A stretch of 64,000 bases of DNA from Ascaphus truei. Taxonomy: Eukaryota; Chordata; Amphibia; Anura; Ascaphidae. The position numbers and the translations under genes were made by a program. Below are positions 1 to 12,834 of this stretch, piece by piece. The notes under the pieces are model-generated. The model saw only the letters and a list, made by a program, of their open reading frames with translations. It was not told where the DNA came from and ran no database searches. How positions within the stretch are numbered: the stretch's first letter is position 1; the number at the start of each line of letters is the position of its first letter. Location: the NCBI GenBank assembly GCA_036426205.1, contig WSYH01002438.1:22855-86854 (forward strand). Direction: 5' to 3'.

Positions 1-3000
1 TCCTCTGAACGGCTGATCGTGTCAAAGGAGATCGGATTGTCTGTGGCAGCGCTGGGCGAGGCAGCGGCGGTGGGTGGTGGATTCAAACGGCACTGAATGA
101 AATCTTGAGTTTCTCTTTAAAGCGCTGCAGCTTGATGAGATGGCTCTACGCGTTCGCTGTCGCATACAGCTTCGTCAGGAGCGTCATGACGTGTTATGTG
201 GGCGTCACATACTTATTTACTGTGGAGTCTAAATGGGACTGTGTGTTGTCTATCTTTAATTGAAACTATTATTATTAATTAACCCACATGTTTGCATTTA
301 AATAGGCACAATCATCTCTGTTGTTTCAAAACATAAAATCACTGTTATATCAATACATTATGAAGTACATATTAAATAGGTGATTTATTACAATCTTTAA
401 TAATTTTAAAACCAAATAAAAAAAGAAAAATGATCATATAAACAATTAATACAATTAGAAACATATAATGGCTAACGCAAATTTTGAATACTCATTAAGA
501 TAGATAAAACGTATTTGAAAACTCATAGAACGGGAGAGGGAAAAGACGAGAGACATGGAAAAAAATATGTCGATATCAAATATTGTCTTCAAAAAGAAAC
601 ATATATAAGATGTTTCCAGAGTAAATGGATTGCAGACCAATAGAGGTCGATTAAATATAAAAGCATTAATCCAATGGGAGCACTGTATTGAATTCATTAT
701 ACAAAAATGTGATGTGCTAAATTTTTACATTAAAAGACATTTAAATTATAAAGTGAGCAAATACAGTGAGATTTACAATTAAATTTTAAAATATTAATTG
801 GATAAAGTGTTTTTAAAAACATAATAAAAAATGTATAGAAAGGATTATCTAAATAAGAAAGTAAATAATAATTTACACAGAAAAAGGGGCAATTAAAAGG
901 GACACGAAGTTATATATATCTATTAATCATGTAAGAAAAAAAGGGTATTAAATTAAAAATTTCTTAAAAATCTGAATTCAAAGCCATGAGGAATTCAATG
1001 TTATCAAGCTTATTGAATCCAGAACATTTCCCTTTTAATCTAAATTCACCTCTCCTTGACGGCACCCCCATCAAGTGTTGTTAAACCTTTCTATAGCCGT
1101 AAATCTAGACTATCTGGATTTGATTGGTGCTACTAGGGTTAATGCTGGAAAACGCTGTGAGTTAAAAATACCCCTTCTGATATGCTCGATGTCGATTAAT
1201 GCGGGACGAATGGGTCTTGATGGTCTTCCCTAATATTGTACAACCAGCAGGGGCAACGGGAAGGAGTATATATTACAAAATCGGTTTTTTAGATTAGATG
1301 TAGAACAGTTAATAATTGTTGATTTTAAACGCTTCTTTATTTCTAGACCTATAAAACTAGTGTATCGTTCAGTTGGTGCTGACAGCCTTGCATGTTTGCC
1401 ACAAACATAAAATCCCGTCAGGTTATTTTAACACCCTTGTTTGGTTCTATTGTGCTTTTTAAAGCGCTCGGTTTGCAATAATATTTTTAGTTCTGTGATT
1501 CTAAAACTTATTTTTGGAGTACTGGTAAAAATCCCTTAATTAATATCAGATTTTAGAACAGGACAGGTTTTACGAAAGATCCTTTCGTATATTTTTAGAT
1601 TCTTTATTGATGAAAGTAGTAAGGATGCTGTATATAAGGATTCATGAATGTGAAGATTGTCTCTTTTAGCGTTTGTAAGTTCTTTCTATCTAAAATTTTT
1701 AGGCCTTTGTCAAAAGGCCTTATCTAAAATGTTTTTACTATAATTTTCGCCTCAAATCTTGTCTCCAAAATTTTTGCAATGATATTTGAAAATATTGTCT
1801 TCGGTGCAGTTCCTACGGAGGCGCTTTCTAATTGCTATAGGGGAATACGTCCATCCAATGATGGTTGATGACAGCTGGATCTCAGAATAAATTGTTGCAG
1901 TTCAAATTTTGAAATGTGTCTTAGTTTTTATTATTGCCCCTCTATGTATATATTCAGTTCTAGGATATCAAAAAAGTCTCACTATAGTATATGTTAAATT
2001 TAAGATTAAAATTGTTTATATTAAGATTCAAAATAAATTGCTCTAAACCTCCTTGTCCCCTGCCAAAATAAAGCCATAATGTCATTCAACTGTAGCGCGC
2101 CATAGGCAAGATTCTCCCCAGCGCGCCATGGACAGAGTGCGGTTTCCTCCCAATATCCCATGAGAGATTAGGTAGCTGGGGGCAAATTTCGTCCCATGGC
2201 GGTGCCACATTTGAACATAAAATGTGTTTCAAAACAAAAAAGAAATTTTTCTGTAAAATATGATGTACAATACTATCTAAACGGAAAACTTGATCTGAGA
2301 TTTATGTAGCCTGGATCGTTTGGAAGATGTCCACAGCCTGTAGTCCTAAGTGATGTGCAGATGGATGTGTATAATGAGCTCACATCTATAGTAGCTAATA
2401 AGTAATTTTCTTCCATACAAATGTGTCCAGTATATTAAAATATCAGAGGTTATCCTTGAAATATTGATGCATATCTTTAACATAAGCCCTGGAGGAAAGC
2501 TATCCCAATATTAGGCCGACAGGTTGGACGTTAAGTGAATTAATGCATGAAATATTGCCTACCAGGCGGATTTGAAGGCACTTGTGCAATTTTAGGCCAG
2601 ATGTAAAAAAATAGGAATTTGAGGTGTTTTAGTGCATAAAAATTTGATTCAGATTTGTTAGGAATACCTAAGTTGTTTCCCCTTCCAATAAGATATTGAG
2701 ATCTATATTAATTTCTTCAAGTAGGGCTTTTTCCGTAGGATACCATAAGTAATGTCATCGCCTAAAAGGCGGTAGGTTCCTTCAAATAGTCCTCTTTGTT
2801 ATTATGACTGTCCCTCCGCCTTTATCGGCCTTTTAATTACATATTTATTTTTATTTAATTTCTTCTAATGCTTTTCTTTCATCTAGCGTCGGTTGTTTCT
2901 ATTTGAAGATTTAGTATTTTAGTTAGAATCTCAAAATCTTGTACACTAAAGTCATAGAACACTCCAGGTTGTGCCCTTTATAATATGGTGGATAAAATAA

Positions 3001-4045
3001 CGACATTATGCTTTTAATGCTGTTGTATGTTTAAAATTACTCTCCATTAAATCACTTTTAGGTTTCTCCTAGAAGTCTGGACTCTTACATTTTTGCTTTG
3101 GAAAAATTTTTGAACGTTAGTTTACGAAGGAGCGGTTAGGATCTAAAAAATAGGCTCTAAAGTTATTAGGTCCTATAGTGGGCGGCAAATGAGAGTCCCT
3201 TTGAAATTAATTTTTGTTTGGTAATGTTAGTTCTAATTTACTTGGTTGAAGATATTTTTTTGTCTGGTTTTCTTCCTTATTCAATCTTTCCCTTTCCTTC
3301 TTTTTCCTCTTGTTTCCCTCTCTGATGTTGTCTCTTTCGTTGGTTGGCTTTGGGTCTCCTTTCTTCGGAGGGGTATATGTGTGGGTATCTGTCCAAACCT
3401 TAAAGTTTTGTCCATATCTAAAAAAAGTGTTTGATCAGTAGCTCCATGGGATGATTGATCTACTTGTTTTTTGTGTCTATCTGTAGTGGTATCTATCTCT
3501 TTCTCTTTTCCTTTATTCCCTTTCTCTTTCATTCTTTTTCCCTTTTTGCCTCTTTCTCTTTTTGATATTCATTATCTTTTTGATCTTTTTCTCTCTGTTC
3601 TATCTCTTCTTTGTTCTTGATGATAGGGAAAAATCTCTATTCTCTTGCTGTCTCTGTACCTTTAGTATCTCTTTCTTGTCCTCTGTAATTCTATCTCTTT
3701 CCTCTTTCATTTTAAGTTCCCTTTCTCTCTGTCTTTCCCGTTCCTCTTTGGTCTCTCCCTTCTCTTCCGTCTCTCTTCCTCCATTCTAGAGTCCCTTTCC
3801 CTTCTTTTTGCTCTTTCCCTTGATGTTCAACATCTCGCGTGTTCTATTTCCTCAATATTGTTTTAGCCATTACACTTTTATCTGGCTACGGATATGGGTC
3901 TTTGTATCGCTGTTCTTTAGATTCACTATGTGTGTAGATAGTTTATTTAGACCAGAGACATAAGTTGTCCTCTCGCCTATAAGAGGGATGCCATAAGATG
4001 GTGTATCTCTTCTTGCTACAGTATTACCATACCTATATTTTGTTA
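1..4045 (-). mobile_element. Penelope-like element copy A, decayed or error-rich, inverted
   Basis: Read on the minus strand this is a PLE. It holds, from 5' to 3', a Lys/Glu/Arg-rich leader (about 3840-3240), RT block ADKGGG (near 2834-2810), the RT segment translating close to GTAMG..APSYANLFMGYWE (about 2230-2080), and a GIY-YIG region reading like CGLQYVGKTSRP (about 1260-1190). Positions 1-240 are its 3' pseudo-LTR. No frame stays open for more than about 80 codons, because one- and two-base indels break it everywhere. It is the reverse complement of copy B over about 1-3200 and also matches copy C. Differences among the three copies are mostly private small indels. That fits either uncorrected long-read sequence or very decayed copies. 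The family assignment is firm; the exact 5' boundary (about 4045) is approximate. Confidence 0.75.
142..184 (-). ncRNA. Hammerhead-ribozyme-like core in PLE copy A pseudo-LTR
   Basis: On the minus strand the segment reads stem I GCTC, then CTGACGA, stem II GCTGT/ACAGC (5 bp), then GAAC where a hammerhead has GAAA, a short C/G stem III, TA as the cleavage dinucleotide, and GAGC closing stem I. The catalytic pattern CUGANGA..GAAA..UH of a minimal type I hammerhead is present except for one apparently missing A, which copy B has. Hammerhead motifs in PLE terminal repeats are established knowledge. Activity of this one is untested. Confidence 0.6.
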
Positions 4046-7000
4046 TCACAGACACAAAAAAGTATCTCAACCTAAGTAATTAGAAACTAACAGTACCACA
4101 ACAAAAATTAATGGTCAAAGGGGACTCTCATTGCGCCCACTTATAGGACCTAATAACTTTAGCCTTATTTTTAGATGCAACACGCTACCTCGTAAACTAC
4201 ACGGTCAAAGATTTTTCCAAAAGCAAAAATGTTAGAGTCAGGACTTCATATGGAGAAACCTAAAAGTGATTAATGTGAGAGTAATTAAACTACAGCATAA
4301 AGGAAGTCTTATTTATCCAAAAATATATAAAGGGAAAACACCGGAGGTGTCTATGACTTGATTGTAAAAGATTTTGAGATTCTAACTAAACAATTACTAA
4401 ATCTTAATTAGAAACACCTGACGATAGAGGAAGAAAAGCATTAGAAGGAAATTACTAAAAATGAGAATATTGTAATTAAAACAGGCCGATAAAGGCGGAG
4501 GGGAGGGACGTCATAATGAACAAAGAAGGGATATTTGAAGGAAGCCTACCGCTTTTAGGCGATTGAAAATATTATGTATTCCTAAAGAAAAAACCCTACA
4601 TGCGAATTTAATAGATGAGCTCAAAATCTAGTGGAAGGGGAAAAAAAATTCGATTCTAACAGAATATGAATACAAAATATTTTATGCAATTAAAACACCT
4701 CAAATTCCTATTTTTTACATCTTGCCTTACAATTCACAAGTGCCTTCCAATCCGCCTGGGTAGGCCAATAATTTCAGGCATAATTCACTTACGTCCAACT
4801 GTCGGCCTATATTGATAGCTGTCATCAGGGCTATGTTTAAGATATGAATCATATTTAAAGGATACCCTGATATTATTAATATACTGGACAAATTTGTTGG
4901 AAGGGAAAAATCACTTATTAGTACTATTAGATTGAGCTATTATAACACATCCATCGCACATCATTAGGACTACAGGCTGTGGAGCATTCCTTAAAACGAT
5001 CAGAGGCTACATGAATCTCAGATCAGTTCCTTTTAGATAGTATTTCCATTTATTTTACAGAAAAAATTTCTTTGTTTGATAACACAATTTATGTTCAGGC
5101 AATGTCCGGCACCGCCATCGGGAACGAATTGACCCCCAGCTACGCTAATCTCTTGTCATGGGATATTGGGAGGACCGCACCATCTGGTCGAGGCGCGGCT
5201 GGGGGAGGAAATCTTGTCCCTATGGCCGGCGCTACATGATGACATGCTTCCTTATTGGCAGGGAGACAAAGGAAGGTTTAGAGCAATTTTTGAATCTTTA
5301 TATAAACAATTTAATCTTAATTACATATACTATAAGTGAGACTTTTATGAAAATCTAGACTTGAATATATACATAGAGGGGGGCAAATAAAAACTAAACA
5401 CATTTCAAAATGTTGACTGCAAACAATTTATCTGAGATCCAGCTGTCATCAACATCATTGGATGGACGGAGTCCACTATAGTAATATAGAAGACTCCGTA
5501 GGAACGCACCGAAGACAATATTTTCAACAGATCAGTGCAAAATTTTGGAAGACAAGGATTTGAGGAGAAAAATTATAGTAAGCTTTTTAGATAGGATTTG
5601 ACAAGGGCGAAAAAATTTTAGATAGAAGGAACATTTACAGCCTAAAAAGAGAACGAAATCTATAATACAATGAATCCTTATGATCCCGCATTCCTGAGAC
5701 TTTCAATAAAGAATCTAAAAATATGAGAAAGGATCTTGCGTAAAAACACTGGATGTTCTAACAATTGATAATAATTAGGGAATTTTACAAGATACTCCAA
5801 AATAATTTTTCAAGAAGGACCGAACTAAAAAATTATTGCACCGAGCGCTTAAAAAGCACACGAGAGACCCAAAACAAGGTGGGTTAAAAAACCTGACTGG
5901 ATTTTATGTGGTTGTGCAACATGCAAGGCCTGTCAGACAAACTGAAGATTAAAACTAGTTTTTATATGTCATAGAAATAAAGAGCTTTTAAAAATCAAAA
6001 CAATATATTAACTGTTCTACCGAGTGTTAATATATATCCTTCAGTTGCCCCTGCGGGTTTACAATAGTAGGGAAAGACATCAGACCCATTCGTACCCGAA
6101 TTATCGAACATTGCGCAATATCAGAGGGGTATTTTAACTCACAGCGTTTTACAAGCAGTACGGCGTAAGATCACCAATCAAATCCGATAGTCTAAGATTT
6201 ACGGTATAGAACGGTTACACAACACTGGAGGGGCGTTTTCAAGAGAGGTGGATTTAAGTAAAAGGGAAATGTTCTGGATTCATAGTTGATACTCATTAAT
6301 TCCTATGGCTTGAATTCAGATTTTGAATTTTACCCTTTTTACATATTAATGATATATTAAACTTCGTGTCCCTTTTAATATGCCCCTTTTTATGTGTAAA
6401 TATTTATTACTTTCTAATTTAGGATAACCTTTAATACATTTTTTATTATGTTTTTAAAAACACTTTATCCAATTAATATTTAAAATTTATTGTAAATCTC
6501 ACTGTATTTTCTCACTTTAATAAATTTTAAATGTCTTTTAATGTAAATTAGCCAAATCACATTTTGATAAGAATGACACTACAGTGCTCCCATGGGATTA
6601 ATGCTTTTATTAACGACCCTCTAATTGGTATGCAATCAAAATACTCTGGAAACCTCTTAATATGTTCTTTTGAAGAAAATATTGATATTTACTAACATAT
6701 GTGTTCCAGTCCTGTCTGTTCCCTCTCCCGTTCTATGAGTTTCAAATCCGTTTTATATATTCTTAATGAAAGTATATGCAAAAATGAAGTTAGCATTAAT
6801 AAATAGTTCTAATTGTATTAATGTTATATGAGGCATTTTTCATTTTTTATTTGGTTTAAAAAATTATTAAAGAGTGGTATAACCTATTTAATAGTTAATT
6901 CATAATGTATTGTTATAACAGTGATTTTATGTTTGAACCACAGAGATGATTGTGGCCTATGAAAGGCAACCATGTGGGTTAAATTAAATAATAATGAGTT

Positions 7001-7260
7001 CAATTAGATAGACAACAAACAGTCAAATTAGATCCAAACAGTATTAAGTATGTGACGGCCCACATAACCCGTCATGACGCTTCCTGACGAAGTGTGCGGA
7101 CAGCGAAAGCCGTAGAGCCATCTCATCAAGTGCAGCTGGCGTTTAAAGAGAAGACTCAATTTCAGCCGTTTTGAATTACCCGCGATTCCTCTCCAGCGCG
7201 CCCAGCTATCTCCTTTGGACACGATCAGCCGTTCAGAGGACGTGACGCACACGCCATTGC
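4046..7260 (+). mobile_element. Penelope-like element copy B, 5'-truncated
   Basis: Plus-strand copy of the same PLE. It begins inside the element, at the point equivalent to about 9368 in copy C, so it lacks the basic leader. Visible blocks: ADKGGG near 4487, PKIHK near 4715, PPGRPIIS near 4755, GTA.G..APSYANL near 5110-5160, and a CPCGLQYVGKT-like GIY-YIG motif near 6045-6090, followed by AI and H residues of the nuclease. Every block sits in a different frame because of 1-2 bp indels. It runs into a pseudo-LTR after about 7030. The head-to-head arrangement with copy A makes a palindrome whose loop (about 3200-4045) is the leader of copy A. Confidence 0.75.
7078..7119 (+). ncRNA. Hammerhead-ribozyme-like core in PLE copy B pseudo-LTR
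   Basis: CTGACGA lies at 7084-7090, GAAA at 7105-7108 and a UA cleavage dinucleotide at 7113-7114. Stem II pairs GTGT-type bases with ACAGC imperfectly here, whereas copy A pairs perfectly. Stem III is a single C/G-type pair with a tiny loop, as in minimal type I hammerheads of PLEs. Stem I would pair GCTTC with GAGCC with one mismatch. Taken with copy A the consensus fits the hammerhead core; cleavage has not been shown. Confidence 0.6.
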
Positions 7261-8220
7261 CGGCCGCCGGACTCTGGATAGGAGAAGGACGTGGAAGAAG
7301 CGGACAGCGGCGCCACAGCGCTAAGATAACATTATGTGTGACATTATATAAGTACAGAGTGTGAGTACAGTCTTTTAACGTGATTTCTTATAAAATCCTG
7401 TTCTACAACCTACACCATCGGTCTGTTTCTGGCGCTTTGTCCAATATACCTCCCCTATGGGGATTTGAAATCTTACCAACCCTGAGCTTAGCCATATGTG
7501 TAGACCCAGTGGGGATATAAGGACACCTTAAAGAAACCTCATCATTTCTCCACTACCTGACAGATGTCAGACAAATGCGAATTTTCTTTTATGTGCTTGT
7601 AAGTAGGTTTCCCCCAAGAGCCCAAATTCTTGAACAAGCCAAAAAATAATCACAATCTCACAATTATGGCTTATATGTTTTTTATTTACATGGTGTATCC
7701 CTGACGGGGGTCGCTCAAGTTCCAAAAACACTACGACTGTACCTGTGGGAATCAAAGCAATATTTCCTGGAAGGTTTGAGAAGTATCATGTGGTAACATT
7801 ATCATTTTTTATATATTATTGTTGAATTGAGCACAAACACTGTGTATTATAGGGAACTGTGGCGCCTAGGCAAGTCATTTAAGTAACGTTTGCTAGTTGC
7901 TTCTGATTGTGGCTGGCCATACTGTTTCCTTACTAATTATTACACTGTCAATAATCAGTAAGGATTATTACTTCAATAATATTTGCAAAACGACACCAAG
8001 GACAGACCACAATTTTAATTCCAGGATGTAGATACGTCACATACACCTGTATCTTATGATTATTAGAGGAAGAATTCACAAACTTGGGATAGGTTATTAG
8101 TAAAGACACAAAAAAATGGCTTGATCTAAGTTTTCTAAATAAATACATCAAATGCAATAGAATACCAAGAGGTTGAGACTTTATAAGGATCCTCCTCAAA
8201 TTTGGAAGACGAGAAATTTG
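7261..8220 (+). repeat. PLE pseudo-LTR and 5' leader between copies B and C
   Basis: This stretch follows the 3' end of copy B and leads directly into copy C, as expected for head-to-tail PLEs sharing a pseudo-LTR. It holds no open frame. A GC-rich piece near 7255-7320 and an AT-rich remainder are all that can be seen. Assignment rests on position between the two copies. Confidence 0.5.
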
Positions 8221-11200
8221 TAAACGTGATGGATAATATCATTGACAAATTGCTCATAGGATTGATGCTGGCATTGGTCAACCAACATAAAAAGAATATT
8301 AAAAAAAATCGATGAGAAGTGACAATTATAGAGGAGAAATTAGCACATCTAGAAGAAACGGCAGAATCAAAAATTAAGGACCGGAATTAAAGAAAAAAAT
8401 TAGATATCTAAACAGAAATGAAGTTTATATATCATAAAAACTAAATAAAGTTCTAAGAGATGAGGAAGATTATAAGAGAGGTGAACAAGGGGATTAGAAA
8501 AGAAAGAGAAATTCATATCAAACTGATAGAAAATTTGATAATAGGTATGGTAATACTGTAGCAAGAATAGATAACCATCTTATGAAATCCCTCTATAGGC
8601 GAGAGGACAAATTATGTCTCTGGTTCTAAATAAACTATTATACACATAGTGAATCTAAAGAAAAACAGGAGATACAAAGACCCATATCGGGTAGCAGATT
8701 AAACGTGTAATGCTCAAAACAATATTTGAGGGATAAAGAGAAACACGCCAGAGATGTGAACATCAAAGGGAGAGGAAAAGAGAAAAGCACAAGGGAAAAG
8801 GGGAAAGGACTCTAGACTTGAGGAAGAGGAGAGAGACGAAGAGAAAGGGATGAGACAACAGAGAACGGAAAGACAGAGGAGAAAGGAACTTAAAATGAAA
8901 GAGGGAAAGAGAGAGGAAATTAAAAGAGACAAAGAAGGAGAGACTAGCAGGTACAGAGAACAGCAAAGAGATAGAGATTTTGCCTATCATCAAGACAAAG
9001 AGAGATTAGAAAAGAGGGAGAAAAAGATCAAAAAGATAGGAATATCAAAAAGAGAAAGGGCAAAAAGGGAAAAGAAAGGAAAAGAGAAAAGGGAAAGGAA
9101 AGCAAACAAGAAAAAGGAAAAAGGAAGAAAGAGATAGATACCATACAATAGACAACAAAAACAAGTAGATCAAGATACCCATTGGGTACGGATCAAAAAC
9201 ACTTTTTAGATATGGACAAAAAACTTAAGCGTTTGGGAGATACCCAACAATATACCCCCTCCGAAAGAAAAGGAGGAGCGGACCCAAAGCCATACCAAAA
9301 AAGAGACAACATCAGAGAGGAAACGAAGGAAAAAAGAAGGCAAAGGAAAGATTAATAAGGAAGAAAACACAGACACAAAACGTATCTTAACACTAGTAAA
9401 TTAGAATAACAGTACCAACAACAAAAATTAATTTCAAAGGGCTCTAATTTGCGGCCCCCCCACTATAGACTAATAACTTTAGCTATTGTAAGATATGCTA
9501 ACCGCTACCTTCGTAAACTAACGGTCAAAAGATTTTTCCAAGCAAAATGTAGAGTCCAGACTTCATATGGAGAAACCCTAAAAGTGATTGAATGGAGAGT
9601 AATTTAAAATACAGACATTTAAAGCAGAAGTCTTTATTTTTATCCAACATATTATAAAGGGAAACCCTGGAGGTGTTCTATGACTTGCGTGTACAAGATT
9701 TGAGATTCTAACTCTTAAAAATACTTAAATCTTCAATTAGAAACAAACTGACGCTTAGAGGAAGAAGCATTAGAAGAAAATTACTAAAATGAGAATATTT
9801 AATTAAAAAGGCCGATACAGGCGGAAGGGCAGTCATAATGAACAAAGAGGACTATTTGAAGGAAGCCTACCGCTTTTAGCGAGGACATTACTGATGGTAT
9901 CCTAAAGAAAAAACCCTTTACTGAAGAATTTATGAGAGCCAATATCTTATGGGAAGGGGGAGGAAAAACTAGGTATTTCTAAAGAATCTGAATACAAATT
10001 TTTATGCAATATAAAACACCTCAAATTCCTATTTTTACATTTGCGCTACAATCACAAGTGCCTTCAAAATCCGCCTGGGATAGGCCAATATAATGTCAGG
10101 CATTAATTCAACTTACGTCCAACCTGTCGGCCTATATTGATTAGCTTCCTCCAGGGCTTATGTTAAAGATATGCCAATCATATTTAAAGGATACTCTGAT
10201 ATTAGTAATATACTGGACAATTTGTATGGAAGGAAAAGCGAAAATGACTTATAGCTACTATAGATGTGAGCTCATTATACACATCCATCGCACCATCACT
10301 TAGGGACTACAGGATGGGAAGCACTTCCTTAAAAACGATCCAGGAGAACATGAATATCAGATCAAGTTCCTTTTAGATAGTATTTCATTATTTTACAGAA
10401 AAAAATTTCTTTTTGTTTGGATAACACATTTTATGTCAGAATGTGGCACCGCCATGGGAACGAAAATTTGCCAGCTACGCTAATCTCTTCATGGGATATT
10501 GGTTTGGGGACCGACACCATCTGGTCGAGGGCGAAGCTGGGGGAGAATTTGTCTATGGCGGCGCACATGATGACATTATCTTATTGGGGCAGGAGAAAAG
10601 GAGGTGGTTGAGAGCAATTTATTTTGAATCTTAATATAACCCATTTTAATCTTAAATTTACAATACTAAAGTGGATTTATTGAATATCTAGACTTGAATA
10701 TATACATAGAGGGGCAAATAAAAATAAGACACATTTCAAAAATGTTGACTGCAACAATTTTTATTTCTGAGATCCAGCTGTCATCCACCCATTGGAATGG
10801 ACGGAGTCCCCATAGCAATGAAGACTCCGTAGGAACGCACGAAGGACAATATTTTCAAAAGATCGTTGCCAAAATTTTGGAGACAAGATTTGAGGAGAAC
10901 AAATATAGTAAAGGACATTTTAGATAAGGCTTGACAAAGGCTAAAAAATTTAGATAGAAAGAAAACTTTACACTAAAAAAGAAGAACGAATCTCCACAGT
11001 CAATGATCTTATGATACAGCATCCTGCGACTTTCAATAAAGAAACTCGCAAAATATTAGAAAGGATGGCTCTTGGTAAACACTGGCATGTTTAAAATCTG
11101 ATAATATATTAAGGGATATTTACCAGATACTCCAAAACATAATTTTTAAGAAGGCAGAACCTAAAAAATATTATTGAAACAATCTTTCCCCACCCGAGCG

Positions 11201-12065
11201 CTTAAAAGCACAAGCGAGACCAACAAGGGGTGGTTTAAAAAAACCGGATGGATTTTATGGTTGTGCAACATGCAAGGCCTGTAAGCACAAAATGGAAAGA
11301 TAAAAACTAGTTTTATATGTCATAGAAATAAAGAGCTTTTTAAAATTCCAAAAAACTATATAACGGTTCTACCGATTTGATAAATAATCCTTCAGTTGCC
11401 CATGCGGGTGACAATATGTAGGGAAGACATCCAGACCCATTCGTTACCCGCATTATCGAACATCTGAGCAAATCAGAAGGGGTTATTTTAAACTCCAGCG
11501 TTTCCAAGATTACGCTAAGTATCACCACTCAATCCAAGATCAGTCAAGATTACGGCTCTTAGAACAGGTTTAATTTTAAAACAACACTGGAGGGGGCGTC
11601 TCAAGAGGGTTGGGAATTAAGTAAAAGGAAATGTTTCTGGTCATAAGCTTGATACATGAATTACTCATGGTTGAATTCAGATTTTGAAAATTTACCCTTC
11701 TTTAAATGAGTAATAGATATATATAACTTCGTCTGTCCCTTTTAATATGACCCTTTTTCTGTGTAAATTATTATTACTTTGCTAATTTAGATAATCCTTC
11801 TATACATTTTTTATTATGTTTTAAAACCATTTATCCAATTATATTTTTAAAATTTATTGTTAAATCTCACTTATTTCTCACTTTAATAAGAAATTTTAAA
11901 TGTCTTTAATGTAAATTTAGCCAATCACATTTTGATAATGAATAAATACAGCTTGCTCCAATTGGATTAATGCTTTATTAAATCGACGTCCTATTGGATG
12001 CACATCCATATTACTCTGGAAACCTCTTATCTATGTTCTTTCGAAGAAAATATTGATATACTAAC
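8221..12065 (+). mobile_element. Penelope-like element copy C, decayed or error-rich
   Basis: The longest of the three left-end copies. A start-like MDNIIDKLL reading lies near 8230, then a very basic and acidic leader (Lys/Glu/Arg-rich, open at 8850-9137). RT blocks follow: ADKGGG near 9808, FY.LP.L/PKIH-like near 10030, TIDVSSLYT-like near 10260, GTAMGTK..ASYANLF near 10445-10495, a D-D pair near 10570 within an indel-damaged YIDD region, and a GIY-YIG block near 11395-11470. The copy stops abruptly at about 12075, inside sequence that copies A and B continue, and passes straight into a CA repeat. It cannot encode a working protein as written. Confidence 0.75.
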
Positions 12066-12078
12066 ATTTGTTTTCCAT

Positions 12079-12118
<40 letters not shown>

Positions 12119-12165
12119 ACACATACAGTGTCACACACACTGTCACAGTCACACACACAGTCTTG
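12079..12165. repeat. (CA)n microsatellite
   Basis: Alternating CA over about 40 bp followed by interrupted CA/GTCACA units. It marks the point where the noisy PLE sequence ends and cleaner sequence begins. Confidence 0.9.
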
Positions 12166-12227
12166 CAGCAAAAGCTGCCTCTCTCCCTCCCTCCCGTAGC
12201 TTACATGTAAGGAGAAGTAGAAGCCCT

Positions 12228-12260
<33 letters not shown>

Positions 12261-12500
12261 GTGCATAGCTGCTAGAGCACGCTCCAAGGAGGGAGGAGGA
12301 GAGCGGAGGTAGGAGAGCCAGGGACACACACACACACATACACATAGTTTCCAGCAAAAGCAGCCTCTGTCCCTCCCTCCCTCAGCTCACATGTAAGGAG
12401 AAGCAGAAGCACCAGGCTCCTATCTCCCCCCAGAAGTGCAGGGCTGCTAGATCGCTCTGAGGAGGAAAGCCAGGGGAAGCAGTGACAGAGACACACACAC
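12166..12500. repeat. Two-copy tandem duplication with a long C run
   Basis: Two diverged units, period about 186 bp, start with cagcaaaagc at 12166 and 12352. Each continues with CTCCCTCC-rich sequence, 'acatgtaaggagaag', a C-rich stretch, 'gctgctaga' and 'gagccaggg' before a CA run. The first unit contains an uninterrupted C tract of nearly 30 bases (about 12230-12258). ORFs here are products of low complexity. Confidence 0.7.
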
Positions 12501-12834
12501 AGCTCCCCAGGCAAGGACAGGCCCCCTCCCTTAGTAGCCACGCCCCCGCCCCCTGCTCTCGCTCTCACATTACTGCTATCCAGCAGAGTGAAACTTAGAA
12601 TGTCCATAATTTGGGAGGTGAGTGACATTGGAAGCTCAAAATAGTTGCATTGACCTACAAATCTGCAGCAGAATGTACAGTGAATGTTTCGTGGTGCTAC
12701 GTGGTGCCGTTTCTGAGATTTCGATGCTTCTGACATACAAACAAACGGAAAACGGATAGAATGGGGAGGGGTAAACCCTGAGTGATCCCACCCAGTTAAC
12801 CCCTTAAGGCATTAACCCTTTTACAGAACTAGTA
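12501..12834. other. Unassigned sequence
   Basis: No gene, RNA or recognised repeat is visible. The 154-codon minus-strand ORF that reaches in from 12272 shows no domain and overlaps the tandem duplication, so it is not called. Confidence 0.5.

Noticed and set aside
8850..9137. Independent Lys/Glu-rich host gene
   Set aside because: The same leader is found in inverted orientation in PLE copy A, so it belongs to the element.
12008..12218. Thr/His repeat ORF over the CA microsatellite
   Set aside because: Dinucleotide repeat read as protein.
12272..12736. 154-codon minus-strand ORF
   Set aside because: Overlaps the tandem duplication with CA and C runs; no domain and no homologous second frame.
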